A DNA stretch of 64,000 bases from Magicicada septendecula (GCA_034769895.1 CM068367.1:122983927-123047926); one strand, 5' to 3'. Numbered from the stretch's first letter, positions 49,078-61,939 are shown. The notes: generated by a model not told the origin, from the sequence alone. Translations and numbers: made by a program.

Positions 49078-52000
49078 ATGTCAAGAGCAAAAAGAATGGT
49101 AGAAGAAGCATTAAAGCAAGCAAAAAGATAGGACGACATGCTTAATTGTAGTGAAATAGATGTGTTTAATACCGACGAGAATCCTAACCTCAAAAACCAA
49201 AATCGAGGTACGTGTTTGTCAATGTTTTTCATAATACTTACCGCACTTAATTATTTTAATATCAATTATTGTAACTGTGTATTACAATAAAACATTTTTT
49301 TAATAATATCATATTATTGCTACAGATTTACATTTTGGATACGTAAAATAAAAGTGTACGTATGTAATAGGTACAGTCAGGAGCACGCTAAGCTTTACAC
49401 TTTGACCTTTGTACCGTTTTTATACCGCACTCAATAAGAGTTAATATTGGACTGCTCATGTAAAGCTTGACGTGCATTTGACTGTACATGTATAATGGGT
49501 ACGTTATACATACACAAATATAATATTTATGTTGCACATACTCACGAAACATGCGCTGGAATTTTTTATGCATTTTTGGAATGGCTACAACTGTTACATG
49601 TTTGTTTTGTTTTTACACGACTGCCCAAAAAAAGGAGTGTAATGTTTTCAGTGTTCATGTATATTTGTTTGTCCGTTTCTTTATTCCACCATAACTTCTA
49701 AATGCTTGAACCGATTTAGAAGTGTGTGGTATTGTTAGAATCCTTATATCATCCCGGGTGATATAGGGTACCTAAACTGTCAAAATGTCAAAACATACGA
49801 TCATAAGATGACATTTTAAACTTTTTACTTCACTTTTTGTAACGACAGTCGTGTTTTTTAATTTTTTTAATTATACTAGTGTATTTACTAACTACCTACT
49901 TTACTAATAAGTTGCATCTTTTGTTACGTTATGCCATGGATAGATACATTTTAGTTAATTTGTGAGGCTTATAACATTAAAAGTGGCTGTTTGATGGTGA
50001 TGGTTGTGATGGTGTTATTATTTTGCATATTTTTCTTTTTCCCTTACAGATTCCACCAAGGTGGCAACAGATTCATGTGTCAGTGGGTTTTTCTTTGGAT
50101 CAGGATAACCAGTCCGATTCCTTGTTTTCTCAAACAGAAATATCAGTCTCACACACAACCCGTTCCGTAACCCCGACAGGTCAAGATAACATTTTGTCCG
50201 AAACTTTCAGTCCAGATATAATAGAACCTTCCGACGATGAATTATCAAATTGTTTCTTTCGTGTAAAACCTAATAGAAGACATTTGACAGCTCTCAGAAA
50301 TGTAGATTTTTCGGATCCCCGCCTAAGTAATGAAGTAAGAACAGATTACTCTTCAGGTAGTGATGATATTTACATCCCGGAAACACCGTTTTCAGATACA
50401 AGTTCGGAAATTACAGATTTGCATAATATAGAGTCACTAATTTCTGATGTACAAGCGTCAACTAGCATCCAGGATCAAAACCAAGAAAGTTTGAGTAGAG
50501 TGACAGATGTTGCGGAAAGTTCTCTACAAAAACGTAAAATATTTCCTCCCAAAGACAACAAATAAAAGAAACGACCTAAAAAGCCTGAAGCATGGGAAAA
50601 AAGTCAGCTGCCATAGCTCGAGGAAAAGGAGAAGAATATAAGTCGTACAACAACACTATAGTACCTAAGAAAAGCATTATTGAAGGAATACTGTGCCATG
50701 AAAAATGTAGGCTTGGCTGCTCTAGTAAATTTAGTACAGAAGATAGAAAAAATATTCTACAAGACTTTTATTCTCTTGACGTCAATAGCAAAAATGCTTT
50801 GCTTTTTAAAAGCATTGTAAGCAAACAGGTGGCAAGACAGCGTAAGAATGCTACAAAACATAAGTTAGCAACGTACAAATATTTTTTTACGTATAACGGC
50901 GTAACAACTGAAGTTTGTAAATTAGGTCTATGTGGGTTGTATAGGATTGGTAGAAAAAAGGTTGATATCATCATAAGTAGGATAAGAACAGGTGTTTCTG
51001 CTCCACCACCAGATCGCAGAGGTAAACATGACAACAGACCTCATAAAATGGGCAACGACGTTTTAAATCGAATTAAGCAACATATTTCAAGTTTTCCTGC
51101 CGAACAATCTCATTTTTCTCGCTGCAGAAATATGTATAAACTTTATTTATCACCACTCTTAAACGTTACAAAAATGCACCAACTATATCTGGAAACATGC
51201 GAAGATTAGCAGCTGCCTGATCAATACAAAATAAAGAAAAGCACATACAATAAAGTATTTGTTACTAAATTCAATTTGTCCTTTGGATATCCTAGAAGTG
51301 GTACGTGTTCTACTTGCGATGCTGGAGGTTCAACTGAGGAGCACATATCAAATTATCATGATGCAGTTCGAGCAATGGCTACAGATAGAAAAAAAACCAG
51401 ACAAGGCTAATAATTTGCTGTATATTACTGTAGATTTGTAACAAACGATGCCATTACCAAAAATCCCTACATCTAAGGCATTTTATTTGTGACAAATATG
51501 GTTGTATAACCTAGGCATACATGTTGTAGATGGGGATAAGGAAAAGGCTTTTTGTTGCACTTGGACAGAAGATGTGGCCGATAGAGGTAGCTGCGAACTC
51601 GCAAGTGCATTATTAAGGTTTGTAGAAGTGGACAGTGCCTGTAGCCGCAAAGACCATTTACTCATATGGTCAGATTCATGCGCTGGCCAAAACAAAAATT
51701 GTACTACGATAGCTCTGTACCAGTACATGATCATAAAGGGTTATTTTAAAGTTATAGATCATAAGTTTCCAGAGGTTGGTCATTCTTACCTTGATTCGGA
51801 TAGAGATTTTGGTAGAATTGAAAAAGTGCTGCGGAAACATGAAACAGTGTATGTACGCGAGCAGTACAGAGAGATTATTTGCAAAGCATCACGAAACAAT
51901 ACCGTTCTAGATATGTCGGATCATTTTTGAAAAATAAACGAACTAACAAATAAACTTAAATTAACCAATAGAAAAAAAGATTTTAACAAGGAAAAGGTTA

Positions 52001-52260
52001 GTTTCAGAGATGGAATCCGGTGGATACGTGTAGAAGAGTACGGATATTATCTATTCAAAGAGAGTTATGATGAAATGACACCGTTCAAAAGAGTTGATAT
52101 TATGAAAAAGAATGCCAGACCGGACATATTTGAAGTAGAACGTGTAGGAAGGACGTATGGAAAGATTTCTGACGAAAAGAAGGATAATATAAAGGAACAA
52201 ATTAAATTCGTGAAGCCCGAGTATCGTTATTTCTATGAATCTATCCTTAGTTCAACTTAA
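49078..52260 (+). pseudogene. Transposase-like gene, disrupted (conserved insect repeat protein family)
   Basis: Exon 1 starts at ATG 49078 and ends at a GTACGT donor (49208). The intron ends at TTACAG (50049). Exon 2 holds an acidic Ser/Thr-rich region. It is followed by a Cys-containing block (CHEKCRLGCSSKF), GLYRIGRKKVD, DRRGKHDNRPHKM, SFPAEQSHFSR, FNLSFGYPRSGTCSTCDAGG, LLIWSDSCAGQNKN and YLDSDRDFGRIEK. The VDL, WSDSCAGQN and SDRDFG acidic residues are candidates for an RNase H-like catalytic set. I recognise the layout from uncharacterised insect repeat proteins (DUF7869-like, from memory). Breaks: stops at 49129, 50563, 51207, 51439, 51490 and 51928, and frame changes near 50090, 50600 and 51392, the last in a run of A. 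C-terminal frames from 51412 to 52260 stay in phase. Non-functional copy. Confidence 0.8.
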
Positions 52261-52593
52261 CTCGTATTAGATATATTAAAAGTATTACTAGACTATTCTT
52301 ATTGTGCTTTATATTTCATTCTTTCGTCCAGATTATTTGTTATGTGTCAAGATTTTTTATGGGAAAAGGTGTTAAGTACACTTTTTTTAAAATAAAATAA
52401 TAAATTTATGATTTTTTTAATTTTTTAACCAAAATATAAAAATATACACGATAACCTCTCAAATTACTTTATTGTTTAGATCTCATAACTAAACTAAGAA
52501 CTAAATATTAAAAAAAGAATCATAGAAACTTTGGAGCTCGTTTCTGTAAAATTATGAATTACCGACATACCACCTTCATCCACTCGTGTCTTC

Positions 52594-53090
52594 AATTCTA
52601 AACTTAAAATTTATGAAAGCCTTATAAGAGAAGTAGTGACTAACAGCTGAGACATGGACCATCCGGAAGAAAGATGAAGAAGATCTTAAACGATTTGAGA
52701 GGAAATTACTGAGGAGAATTTTTGAGTTAATAGTGCAACAAGATAGCACTAGGCGGATCCCCATGAATCTTGAACATGATACATTAATAAACAGCAAAAC
52801 CATAGTCAAGTTTATTAAGTCACAGAGAATTAGACGGCTAGGACATATTTATAGAATGCAGAAGACCAGAAATATGAGAGCTATCACAGAATGGAAACCC
52901 TTGGAGTCTAGGCCCAAAGGAAGACCGAGAAAGAGGTGGATGGAGTGTGTTGAGGAGGACCTGCGAACCATGGGGATCAGAGGATGGAAGATTGTTGCTG
53001 AGAACAGAAGGGAATGGTGTAGGATTTTTGAGGAGGCCAAATCTCATAGAGGTATGTAGAGCCAGAGGAAACAGAAAATTAAACCGTTTT
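52594..53090 (+). mobile_element. LINE I, downstream piece
   Basis: Starts with the second AATT. It reads SKLKIYESLIREVV, then ETWTIRKKDEEDLKRFERK, LLRRIF and, in the open frame at 52733-53059, IKSQRIRRLGHIYRMQ, RPKGRPRKRWMECVEEDL and a REWCRIFEEAKSHRGM end. This is the complete C-terminal half of a LINE polymerase protein, with only minor damage. It is continuous with 48521-48608. Confidence 0.85.
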
Positions 53091-55179
53091 TTAATGTACT
53101 GTAATTCTCGCCTTCGTCGTAATTGTCGTTTTTATATAAATTATGGGAGTGAAATAAAAACAAAAACTCCAATTATGGTCACATACTTAGAAGACGGAAG
53201 ATGCAAATACCTAAGCCATAGGAGAATAGAAAGAATTAATTCAGCTGCTGTTTTTGATTTTACTCATAGCATTTTTGTCTGACGGCATTCATTCTAATTG
53301 TTACGATTTGTGACGTACACCATGAATAAAACTGGATTAGGATAGTGGTAGTAATTTTTTGGAGGGAAACATGGCCACCTAATGCAGAGCACTGCTCAGC
53401 GTGGTTGATTGATTTGTATCTAATTCAAAGCATTCGGCAACAGCCATTGTCGGTAGATGTTGGTTGGGCAAGAGATTTCAGAACGCCACATCTCGATCTT
53501 TTCTGCTACGCTACAAAAAGTAAAATCCTGTTCTTGTTATAGTCATTGTTCTCAAAAAAGTTTGTTTTTGTCGATTTCTTTTTTCCGCGTTCGTGATTTC
53601 CAATGTTGAATAACTTGAAATATTTGACAGACGGCCGATAAATATGTTCCTCTATCTATCTCATCTTCTTTTTTCGTACACTTCCCTTTAATTTCTCAAA
53701 AACATCTCATCCTATTAAGCTTAGTACTCTTCGCCGGCCATTGGTTGTCACTATACGACTCTTAAAATTTGTGTAGGTGAGTGTCAAGAAATTTGTTTTG
53801 TGGGCGATATATGGATGTATATCTGCGAGTAGGGTAATTTCTAAATGTTTAACCATTGAAGTAAAAGTAAAAGTTTCAAATTCGTAAGTCACGTTCGGAA
53901 AAGTGGAGACTGTACAAACGTTAGCAGTGGCATTAATAGTAAAGAATGCGTTGGACTGTTCCATTGGGTGACGTACCTTCAATTCCGACTTCAGTATAAC
54001 AGATTTTTATCGAATTTAAAATGCGTGAATTTTTCCTTGGTTATGCCTCGCTTCTCTTCAATTTTTAGTTACGGGGCGTCGTTTTATGTAAAACAATTTT
54101 TGTTAGCCTTACCTAACTCTTTACAGTGGAGTAAATTAGGAGAGAAATATTGACGTATTTTTTTGTTAAGTGTAATAATTCCTAAAAACCAATCAAGACA
54201 AATTACATAGTCTGTTTACCTATGTCAACGACAACGACGATGAAGAAGGCTTCGTTGGTGCAGAGAAAAGCGAATCCGTGCGTAACTGATTGGCTGCGGT
54301 AACTTGACGAGTGTTCAATTTTCATGAGTTTTATAATACACTGTCCCTTTTGTCCGTCTGCGTCGGTGATTTTCTTTCGTCTTCTCTTTCAGTTTGTGTA
54401 ACACGTAGATTGTCTTTCTGTTATATAGTCTCAATAGTCTGTGTCTTCCTTCTTCATCCACGGATTAGATTACAACCACTTCGTCACCAGTTGTTACGAA
54501 ATCGTCCAGCTATTGACGACCTTGTGGTGTGAAGACTCTGCACCGTTTGTTTTAAACTCCAGTTACCGTAACTGTAAACTGTACTGCGCTCTGCATGTAA
54601 TGATCCGTGTGGGCCGGATATGTACAAGATGCATGATAAAATGGATGTAGACAACTTCCTGTAGAAGTACGTTTGGATATGTAAAAATACCTACAGACGT
54701 AGAAGTAGACTTCCACTTGAATCTGAACGAATTTAATGCAAAATTGGAGTAGATGGAACGGATTAGACTGGAAGCCGGTGGTGTCCTCCAGCAGACACTT
54801 ACTAAAGACGTTTTTAGTTGGCACTGTGAGTTTCGGTAGTGACGTTCACAGTCTATAACCACTGAAGGTTAGAGACTTCTCCAGTCGTGTCGGAAATTTT
54901 TAAATTTTTGTTCAATTCTGAATTTTCTTGTGATGACGTAATTTTGTCGCTGGATTTAGCAGATTCTGTACATGGGGCTGTCTCATCCCGAAGATCCCGT
55001 CGGTAATTGTCTCATACGTTTTTTTGTGTAGTGTTAATAAAACGTACGACTGTTGATTTCTCTGTTGTTTATGCTTTTTTGCACAGTGGTAAAGTGTGTT
55101 TACCTTGTAACTATAATAGTGTTGATAGAAGTATTGGTATGTGTGTGTGGCAGTTTACTTTACATCTGCAGACGTCTAC
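53091..55179. other. No recognisable gene
   Basis: I see no family motif. A frame at 52947-53282 continues past the LINE but is not recognised. Confidence 0.5.
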
Positions 55180-55550
55180 TGCATCCCAGCATCCTCCTTG
55201 TGATTTGGAAGCCCGTACTGCTCATAGTAGCTTCTACACCCCTGGTCCATGACGGTTTAGGTCTACCCATTTTTTTTTTGTCGTTATGTGTGCCCATTCC
55301 ATATTTACTTGGGCCATCTTGTTTCGGACATGCTGTTTAGGTGGCCAAACCCACCATTTCAATTGCTTTACCTCGATGGATTCTGTGATTTCTACGCCTA
55401 CTCCATCTCGTTTTCTTATTTCATCGTTTATAACCACATTTAATCTCGTTAAATTACAACTTCTCCTCCAGTACTCCATTTCAATCGCTCTTAATCTGTC
55501 TCTGTTTCTTTTATATACATGTCACAGTTCTGATCAATAAACTATTATTG
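55180..55550 (-). mobile_element. LINE fragment J
   Basis: The minus strand encodes RNRDRLRAIEMEYWRRSCNL, then INDEIRKRDGVGVEITESIE and VKQLKWWVWPPKQH. This is the WRRS, R-D-IRNE and KQL-WYGHV segment found near the C-terminus of arthropod LINEs. The WYGHV motif is altered (WWVWPP), and the RGRP-W end is replaced. Dead copy, family distinct from C and I. Confidence 0.68.
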
Positions 55551-55844
55551 CATCTACCATGCTCTTATATACGTATTAATCTTTTAACTCTCCTGCGAAT
55601 TGCTGATCCACATATAAAGGGATGGAATCCCTTTATAGCTGTTCTCCCTGGCTCCAGACCGAGTTTTATATCTTCGTCACAGTCAGTCTTATGTGTTGTT
55701 ATTGATCGTAGATATGCAATATTTGTGATAGTGATTACAATCAATTATTATGAAATAAATGATTTTATTTCTAATTTTAAAATTTCGAGGTGAATGAAGC
55801 AGCGGCTAAATTCCGATTGATAAGTTATTTATTCGCTATTGTTA

Positions 55845-55925
55845 AACGTAGGATTTGAACCAACCCAGTCTTGCTCTGCTACTACCAGGAACAAACAATA
55901 CAGTAGAGTTACTTAGCCGGCCAAC
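55845..55925 (-). mobile_element. Possible tRNA-derived SINE head
   Basis: On the minus strand GGTTCAAATCC (55852-55862) is a good B-box, and TGGCCGGCTAAGTAAC lies about 50 bases upstream where an A-box is expected. No cloverleaf forms, so it is not a tRNA gene. The 3' body and target duplication were not resolved. Confidence 0.3.
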
Positions 55926-56926
55926 CGTATTACTAACAAGGCGCCATCTACACAAGTTTGCCATTTTATTGGGGAATAGAACACGAATTTGCAGATTCCT
56001 ACTTCGCAATACACCTTAGGTGTAAATACTTGAACAGGAATTGATGACTACTTCTATTAAACATACCCATTAATAATTGTCTCCCCACAAGGAATACCGA
56101 ATTTTCAACGAGTTTTTGTGTGCTTATGGAAAATTAAGTGTGAACCTACAAACGTTTATTGCTTTACATAATTTACACAATATACACCTAGATGAACTTG
56201 TAAAGTAAGCAGAAAAAAAAGTTTTACTGACTCACGCGAAATATCATTCTACTCAGTAACCCCTGGAGTAACAACTTCCAAATATGCTTGTCTTGTTTCG
56301 TTTGAGTATGCGAAAAGTGTTATATAGCCATTATAATTCCTTCAAGGTGGTATGGTGATGGTCACACTTTCCACTTTACATCATCTGTGCCTGTCTATTT
56401 GTCCCTCCCTCCCACTCCTTCATTCTCCTCCCGTACCCCGTCTTATATTTCTCCGCTTCCTCCCTCCATCTTTTTCTCTCATACACACAGTAGAGAGGTA
56501 CGTGAACAATAGGGGTCACAAAAATTTATTAATAGTGATTATTTATTTAAAATTTATTCTAAACGTGCAGTTTTAGTATTTACTTGGTAATCGATTTTGC
56601 CAATATTATTAATAATATTATTAATTTATATATTTTAATTAGCATTTAAATTATTGGGTTAAATAAAAAGGAGAGTTTGTGGTAATCGAGGTACGGACTA
56701 GTGTAAAATATTATTAATGATTACCATTTATTTTAACCCAATCTAAATGTACAGTGTTGATATATTTATACCAGAACTGATTCTACCTGTTATATCGTTG
56801 ATATTTTTACGATAGGTTTACATATTTCTTAGTTCATTTGAAGTGAGCTGAAACTGTGTGTTTTATGGATTTCTGCAGATATTTATAAAAATCATTAAAC
56901 TGTTGGAAAAAAGTTTGTTGCTGTAT
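55926..56926. other. No gene; diverged duplication at 56495-56770
   Basis: GAGGTACG at about 56495 and 56688 begin two related stretches sharing AATAGTGATTA/TAATGATTACC, TTTATTTTAA- and TCTAAA-GT-CAGT blocks, with a period of about 193 bases. Confidence 0.4.
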
Positions 56927-56938
56927 GACTAGAAATAC

Positions 56939-57068
56939 ACCACGGCCGGTAGCAGGCCACATCCTAAACATCCAGCCCTATCTATTGTCCCTGAGGCAGG
57001 AGCTCAGTATGAAGCTCGGGACGCAGTAGCCTATACCCATCTCGTCCCGCACTGATCCACAGATAATA
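56939..57068. mobile_element. SINE-like 130-bp insertion with 12-bp target duplication
   Basis: GACTAGAAATAC stands directly before (56927-56938) and after (57069-57080) a GC-rich block that starts ACCACGGCCGGTAGCAGGCC. An exact 12-base duplication points to LINE-driven retrotransposition. The block has no obvious A/B boxes or tail; on the minus strand it starts TATTATCTG. The family is not recognised. Confidence 0.65.
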
Positions 57069-57080
57069 GACTAGAAATAC

Positions 57081-60000
57081 TCGAAACTGACGAAACGTTT
57101 CGGGCTTTTACATCATTCAGAAATAACACTCTCAAAATTCTGTTTAATATAGAAAACGTTCGGTACATTTCTGTTACAAATTTCATTTATAGTTTTTTCT
57201 TTTGTCTGACTCTTCACCTCACCACGTGTTACCCCTCCTTTTTTTCTACAATTCCTGTATCCTAAGTTTGTCTTGATTTACCGCTTTTTGTTACTTGTCT
57301 TAATGCTCCGTTTCCCAGATTCTTTTTGCACGGGTCTCCTCCGTAAGCTGAAAATGCCTACCTCGAGAAACTCGATTGTCTCCCTTCTCCACTGTACGTT
57401 GTATCTCTAAATCTCTTCTGTTATTCACGTTTATGAATCTGGTCTTCCACCAAACCGCCTTGTGGTCATTTATACAAGTTTCTCTATTCACGCATGTGAC
57501 GCTGAATTTGCAAATGGAGTTAGATCAAATGATAGATCAGACATAACAAAAAGGGATAGATCAAGGATGCAGGATTGTACAAAGAAAAGGGGGTAACAGA
57601 TGATGAAGTGAAGAGACTGAAAAAAGAAAAAGGTGTAAGCCTACATGAAATTTTAATTGAAATGTAAAATTTTTTCTATTCTATATTATACAAAATGTGG
57701 GTGCTGTAACCACATGACCGTACCGCCGAGACATATATTAAAATAAGTTTATAAATTGTGCAAAACACCTTCAAGTATGTTTCTCTTGTGATATCAGTCT
57801 TGCGTTTGTTTGTGAAAGATAGCACAGGACCGTTTTAGAATTTGACTTTTCTCTGATTTATACTTCCTGCGATCCGCCTACTATAACCCCCACACCACCA
57901 CTACAACACACTGGAAAAAGATCTCAGCTTACCTAACCGTCTTCGATTTAAAACAGGTTTTATTTTTTCTTAGCACAAAACGCGTCAACCATTTCAGATT
58001 ACGTAACTTCAGTAGCTCGACTGACACTATTGCGCCCTTCGTTGTAGTACTGGAGAAACGTTTGGTACTAAGAAAATAAAAATAAAACACTTGCTGAAAC
58101 AAAAAAAAAACATGATGTTCTTTACGGCGAAAAACTAAAAAATTTTACGTGCAACATTTGTTCTTACCTGCTAGTCTCAATTGAAATAGATACCCCGAAT
58201 TTCTAGTTGTTTAGCTGTGTAAAAGTGTTATAAGCAACCGCTAACAACTAGTATCAGTGTGTAAACAAATTATTAAAATAACAATACGACTGTGTTCTAG
58301 ACTCTCGTTGGTGAGTTCTGTCTTCAGAATTATTTATCATCTGTGTGGTGTGGAACACTTGAATCGGTTAAGTGCTCTCACTGAACAGCGGGAGAGCCGA
58401 GCTGTTGTCAGCGAAGAAACGGGAACGACAATATTATTAATGAGATATGACATCAGCTTGACGTCGTTGATGAAAATTGATTGTTGCCCTTATCGAGTGT
58501 ATCATTCTTGACAACGCCACGCGGACGTTTTTTTCATTTCTTGTATGTTTTCTCATCTCAGATTCCGGTACAAATGATCGTTCCCTGACTTGATCGCGCG
58601 CGCGCGTGTGTGAAGTACGATAATTTATGAAATGTTAATTATACATTAATATACATGAATAATTAATTAATTCTAAAATTAATTAATCATTAGTTATTAA
58701 ATATGCATTAAAATATATTAATGAAATATTATATATTTCCTGGAAAACTATCAAATCGATGTATTATGATTTGCAGTGGTCTATATTGTGATAAATTAGC
58801 CTGGAAAAATTCTAAATTCGAAAGAGTAAGGGACAGAGAACAGATAGAGAAGCGATATTACTTAATGTCTTAAAATTTTACTTACTGATTGTGAAACATT
58901 CGGATGAAGTGAAATATTCGGGTAAAATTACAACAAACAATGGAGATGCGATACCAGAAATTGTTGAATGTGTAAGCTCAGGGAATGCCTTTCCAAAAAT
59001 CGAAAATTAGTAATATATTATGAATAATATTAATATTATATAACAATAAAATGACCTTAAGGAAAGCTTTAATCGTTGAGTGGTTCTTACTATAACTGAA
59101 ATGCCAGATTTAAGGACAGGGAAAACGGCAGTGATACAAAAACTGCGGACTGCCACCTAAAGGAGTTTGGAAAAGACACTCTGGTAATAACAAGATAAGA
59201 CGGAAAAATAAATAAACGGAAGCCTAATCAGAATGGACTAGTTGATATCATTAAACAGATTGAAGAAAATGAAATGGAGGGAAGGAAGTCATTTGGCTAG
59301 GAGACAAGATACAGTCATTACGAAGGTCACTAGATTTTTCGCTTACAGACGTGAAGAGGTCATTATGGTGGTTCATTGTAAGATGAAAGATGATGTGGTT
59401 AAGGACTGTAGAACCAGCGATGTGGTTCAAGATTTGCTGAGGAGAGAAATCTGAAGAACGAGGGAAAGCGTTTGTGCACTACCGGACAGATAAATGCAAA
59501 TGATGAAGGTGATGGTCGACTTCGAAGCTTCATCCCTTTTCTACGAACCGTTCGAGTGTAAATGTACCGGCAAGCGAGCTGTGTGGATCATCCATACAGC
59601 TTTTGTATTCACGCACGTGACGCGTGACATTACAAGTGACCTCAAGACGCTTTAAACACGCTATCGCACAACTGGGCATGACGATGATTAATAGAATGCG
59701 GAAATTTGAATAATTATTAAATTTTTTGACTCGTGACAAAAATTATGAAGGTGCTGATTACGTCACGCTGAAGTAAGGCAATGCAGTGTTTTGGTCATGA
59801 ACGTTGAGTAATACGTGAGACTTTGAGAATGTGATTTATGATGAGAAAACATTTTTCCGGCGTGTTATGTGTGAAACTGTTCTGCTAGTTTCACTAGGAA
59901 GTCTCCCAGCGGCCATTGTCGAATCACGCTGAAACGCCGCTTCCGGTTCAGGCAGCTATGCAGCTTTGACTAAGGTGATTAGTCAAATTTCTAAAACCTT

Positions 60001-60559
60001 ATAACCAAGGCCGAACTATTTCTACCTGAAAGTCAACTGATATTATCGCATATACACATTTTCATGTAGACACATAGTACACAGCTTGGAAGTCTGGAGG
60101 GGGGGGACTCAAAACCTACTTGTATACACTGATCATAGTTTGCTGTTTTTAAGAGACGGTGCTAACTTTTCAATATCATCAGTTTGCTTTTTCGTTATTT
60201 TCGTGCATAGAAAGTAAATAAAACGTTTTCACCATTTAAAAAACGAGTGTAATGTACTTGATAAAACAGTACGCCTAAATCAAGAATTTTAATTATGACA
60301 ATGTGAACATTTTTGCTACAGGTTGTAGACCTGTAAAGGATAAACTGACAAAAACTAACTTTGAGAATTACTGACATATTGTTGGAGAAAACCATAACAG
60401 ACTTGCATATTCGCTGCAGCAGTGTTTGTGAATTACCTACGGTAGGTATTTACAACATTTGAAGACTGTGGCTACCTCGTTGCCCACTGGGCCTATTTGG
60501 TCTTTTGGAAACAGTTTTCGCCAAAATAAGCTAAACAATTTGTAGGTTTATTTATATTC
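57081..60559. other. No recognisable gene
   Basis: A hammerhead-like motif lies at 57091-57120 (-) and a weaker one at 58021-58071 (+). AT-rich palindromic stretches occur at 58630-58740. Frames at 59242-59454 and 57300-57491 are not recognised. Confidence 0.5.
57091..57120 (-). other. Hammerhead-like motif
   Basis: The minus strand reads CTGAATGATG (57120-57111), then GCCCGAAACGTTTCG. It starts 11 bases beyond the SINE-like insertion's right duplication, so the insertion landed next to this module. Confidence 0.3.
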
Positions 60560-61170
60560 TATATATATTTCCATCCTCTTCACTTCAAACACTATCAGCC
60601 TAAAAATAAGGAATAATCTAGTAAAGACATACGTGTGGAGTGTTGCCCTATACGGGAGTGAAGCTTGGACAATTGGAGAAAGTGACAAGAAAAGACTCCA
60701 AGCATTTGAGACCTGGTGCTACATAAGAATATTCAAGATAAGCTGGAGGGAGAAGATAACGAATGAGGAAGTCTATAGAAGAGCTCAGAAGGAGAAGAGC
60801 TTTCTACGAAATTTAAAAGGGAGAAGAGCTAAGTGTATAGGGCATTTACTACGACACAGTGGGTTGGTGAAGAGAATAATAGAAGGAAAAATTGAAGGGA
60901 CGAACCCGTTTAGATTCCATGAAACAGCTTATGGTCGATATGAACTCCACATCATATGGTGAGTTGAAAAGAAAAGCAGAGAAGCGTGAAGAATGGCAAC
61001 CTGCTGCCAACCAGCCTATGGACTTCTATCTAACCTAGAAGAAGCTATATTTCCATATATAATATTCTTTCAGAGAAGCGTGAAGAATGGCAAGCTGCTG
61101 TCAACCAGCCTATGGACTTCTGTCTAACCTAGAAGAAGCTATATTTCCATATAATATTCTTTTTATATTT
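60560..61170 (+). mobile_element. LINE fragment K with duplicated 3' end
   Basis: The open frame at 60633-60962 reads VWSVALYGSEAWTIGESDKK, RLQAFETWCYIRIFKISW, RAQKEKSFLRNLKGRR and CIGHLLRHSGLVKRIIEGKI, the standard C-terminal segment of an arthropod LINE. A frame change near 60910 leads to YGELKRKAEKREEWQPAANQ, the protein end. The final 94 bases (60977-61070) are repeated directly at 61071-61162. Confidence 0.85.
60977..61162 (+). repeat. Two-copy tandem repeat at the LINE 3' end, 94-bp unit
   Basis: Both units start CAGAGAAGCGTGAAGAATGG and end AATATTCTTT. They differ at a few bases and by a 2-base AT length change. Confidence 0.92.
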
Positions 61171-61905
61171 TCATTAAACATTAATTCCAAATAATTTAGA
61201 TTTACCGGAATTGATGTTTAATCCTTTGTTACTCAACGCACAAGAATGAATTTTTTTAAGCGAACCATCTATAGGGCTGTTTCTTGTCGATATGTTATAG
61301 TTCGTAAGCGTATCTACTTTGTTGGCTGAGAATCCTAAGTAACGAAAATATTAGTGTATTAACGCATTATGTAGGCCTAGAAGCATCTAGGAATGGATGA
61401 TTTAGCAATTCATCGTTTCTACGACTGTTATCATAGGCTGTGTGATACCACTTGAAACCAGAGCCGGTATGGCGTAGAAGAGCATTCCGTTCATTTCTAT
61501 ACCAACTTCCGTTTTGGCTCTTGTGTCTTTCTTGTTTTCCCCCAATTTTTTAAGACGACAGCTTCCATCTACCTTTATTTCCAGTAAGTAACAAATTGTG
61601 ACGCGGAATATACGAGGTGGTCTGGTGAACTGCAATGGTCCCGTGTACGATGGAATAAAAATCTCGAACTGGCGAACTGTAAAAACGAATTAGCGATTTG
61701 TAGGGGGGGGGGGGCAGCGGTATGGCGATATATTTTCGCACCTACGTACAGCGCCGCGGTTCCGTATCCGTTCCACAAGTTGTGTGTTAATTGAAACGGT
61801 TAAATAAATAATTCACACGAAGGCTGTGACCGTTCACAGCTGTTACGGGATGGTGGCGTTGAATGGGAAAGTTTGTTACCGACTTGTAAATCGCGGCAGC
61901 TACGT

Positions 61906-61908
<3 letters not shown>

Positions 61909-61937
<29 letters not shown>
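61909..61937. repeat. (GA)n microsatellite
   Basis: Uninterrupted GA run. Confidence 0.95.

Positions 61938-61939
<2 letters not shown>

Larger units (their letters stand above)
48609..52593 (+). mobile_element. DNA transposon, 3985 bp, 4-bp AATT target duplication
   Basis: Terminal inverted repeats: 48609-48637 and the reverse complement of 52565-52593 agree at 26 of 29 positions (start GAAGA, then GAGTGGATGAAGGTG). Inside the left end the TGAAGGTG(A/T)TATGT motif is repeated several times. A single transposase-like gene occupies 49078-52260 and is broken. A 4-bp duplication and a GA-starting terminus recall Sola-type elements, but I cannot verify this from sequence alone. The element is inserted in LINE I. 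Confidence 0.88.

Noticed and set aside
55845-55925. A functional tRNA gene
   Set aside because: B-box is good, but acceptor and anticodon stems do not pair; SINE head is more likely.
59242-59454. LINE C-terminal fragment
   Set aside because: A few lysine/aspartate-rich words look similar but no diagnostic motif (ETW, RFLR, WLGH) is present.
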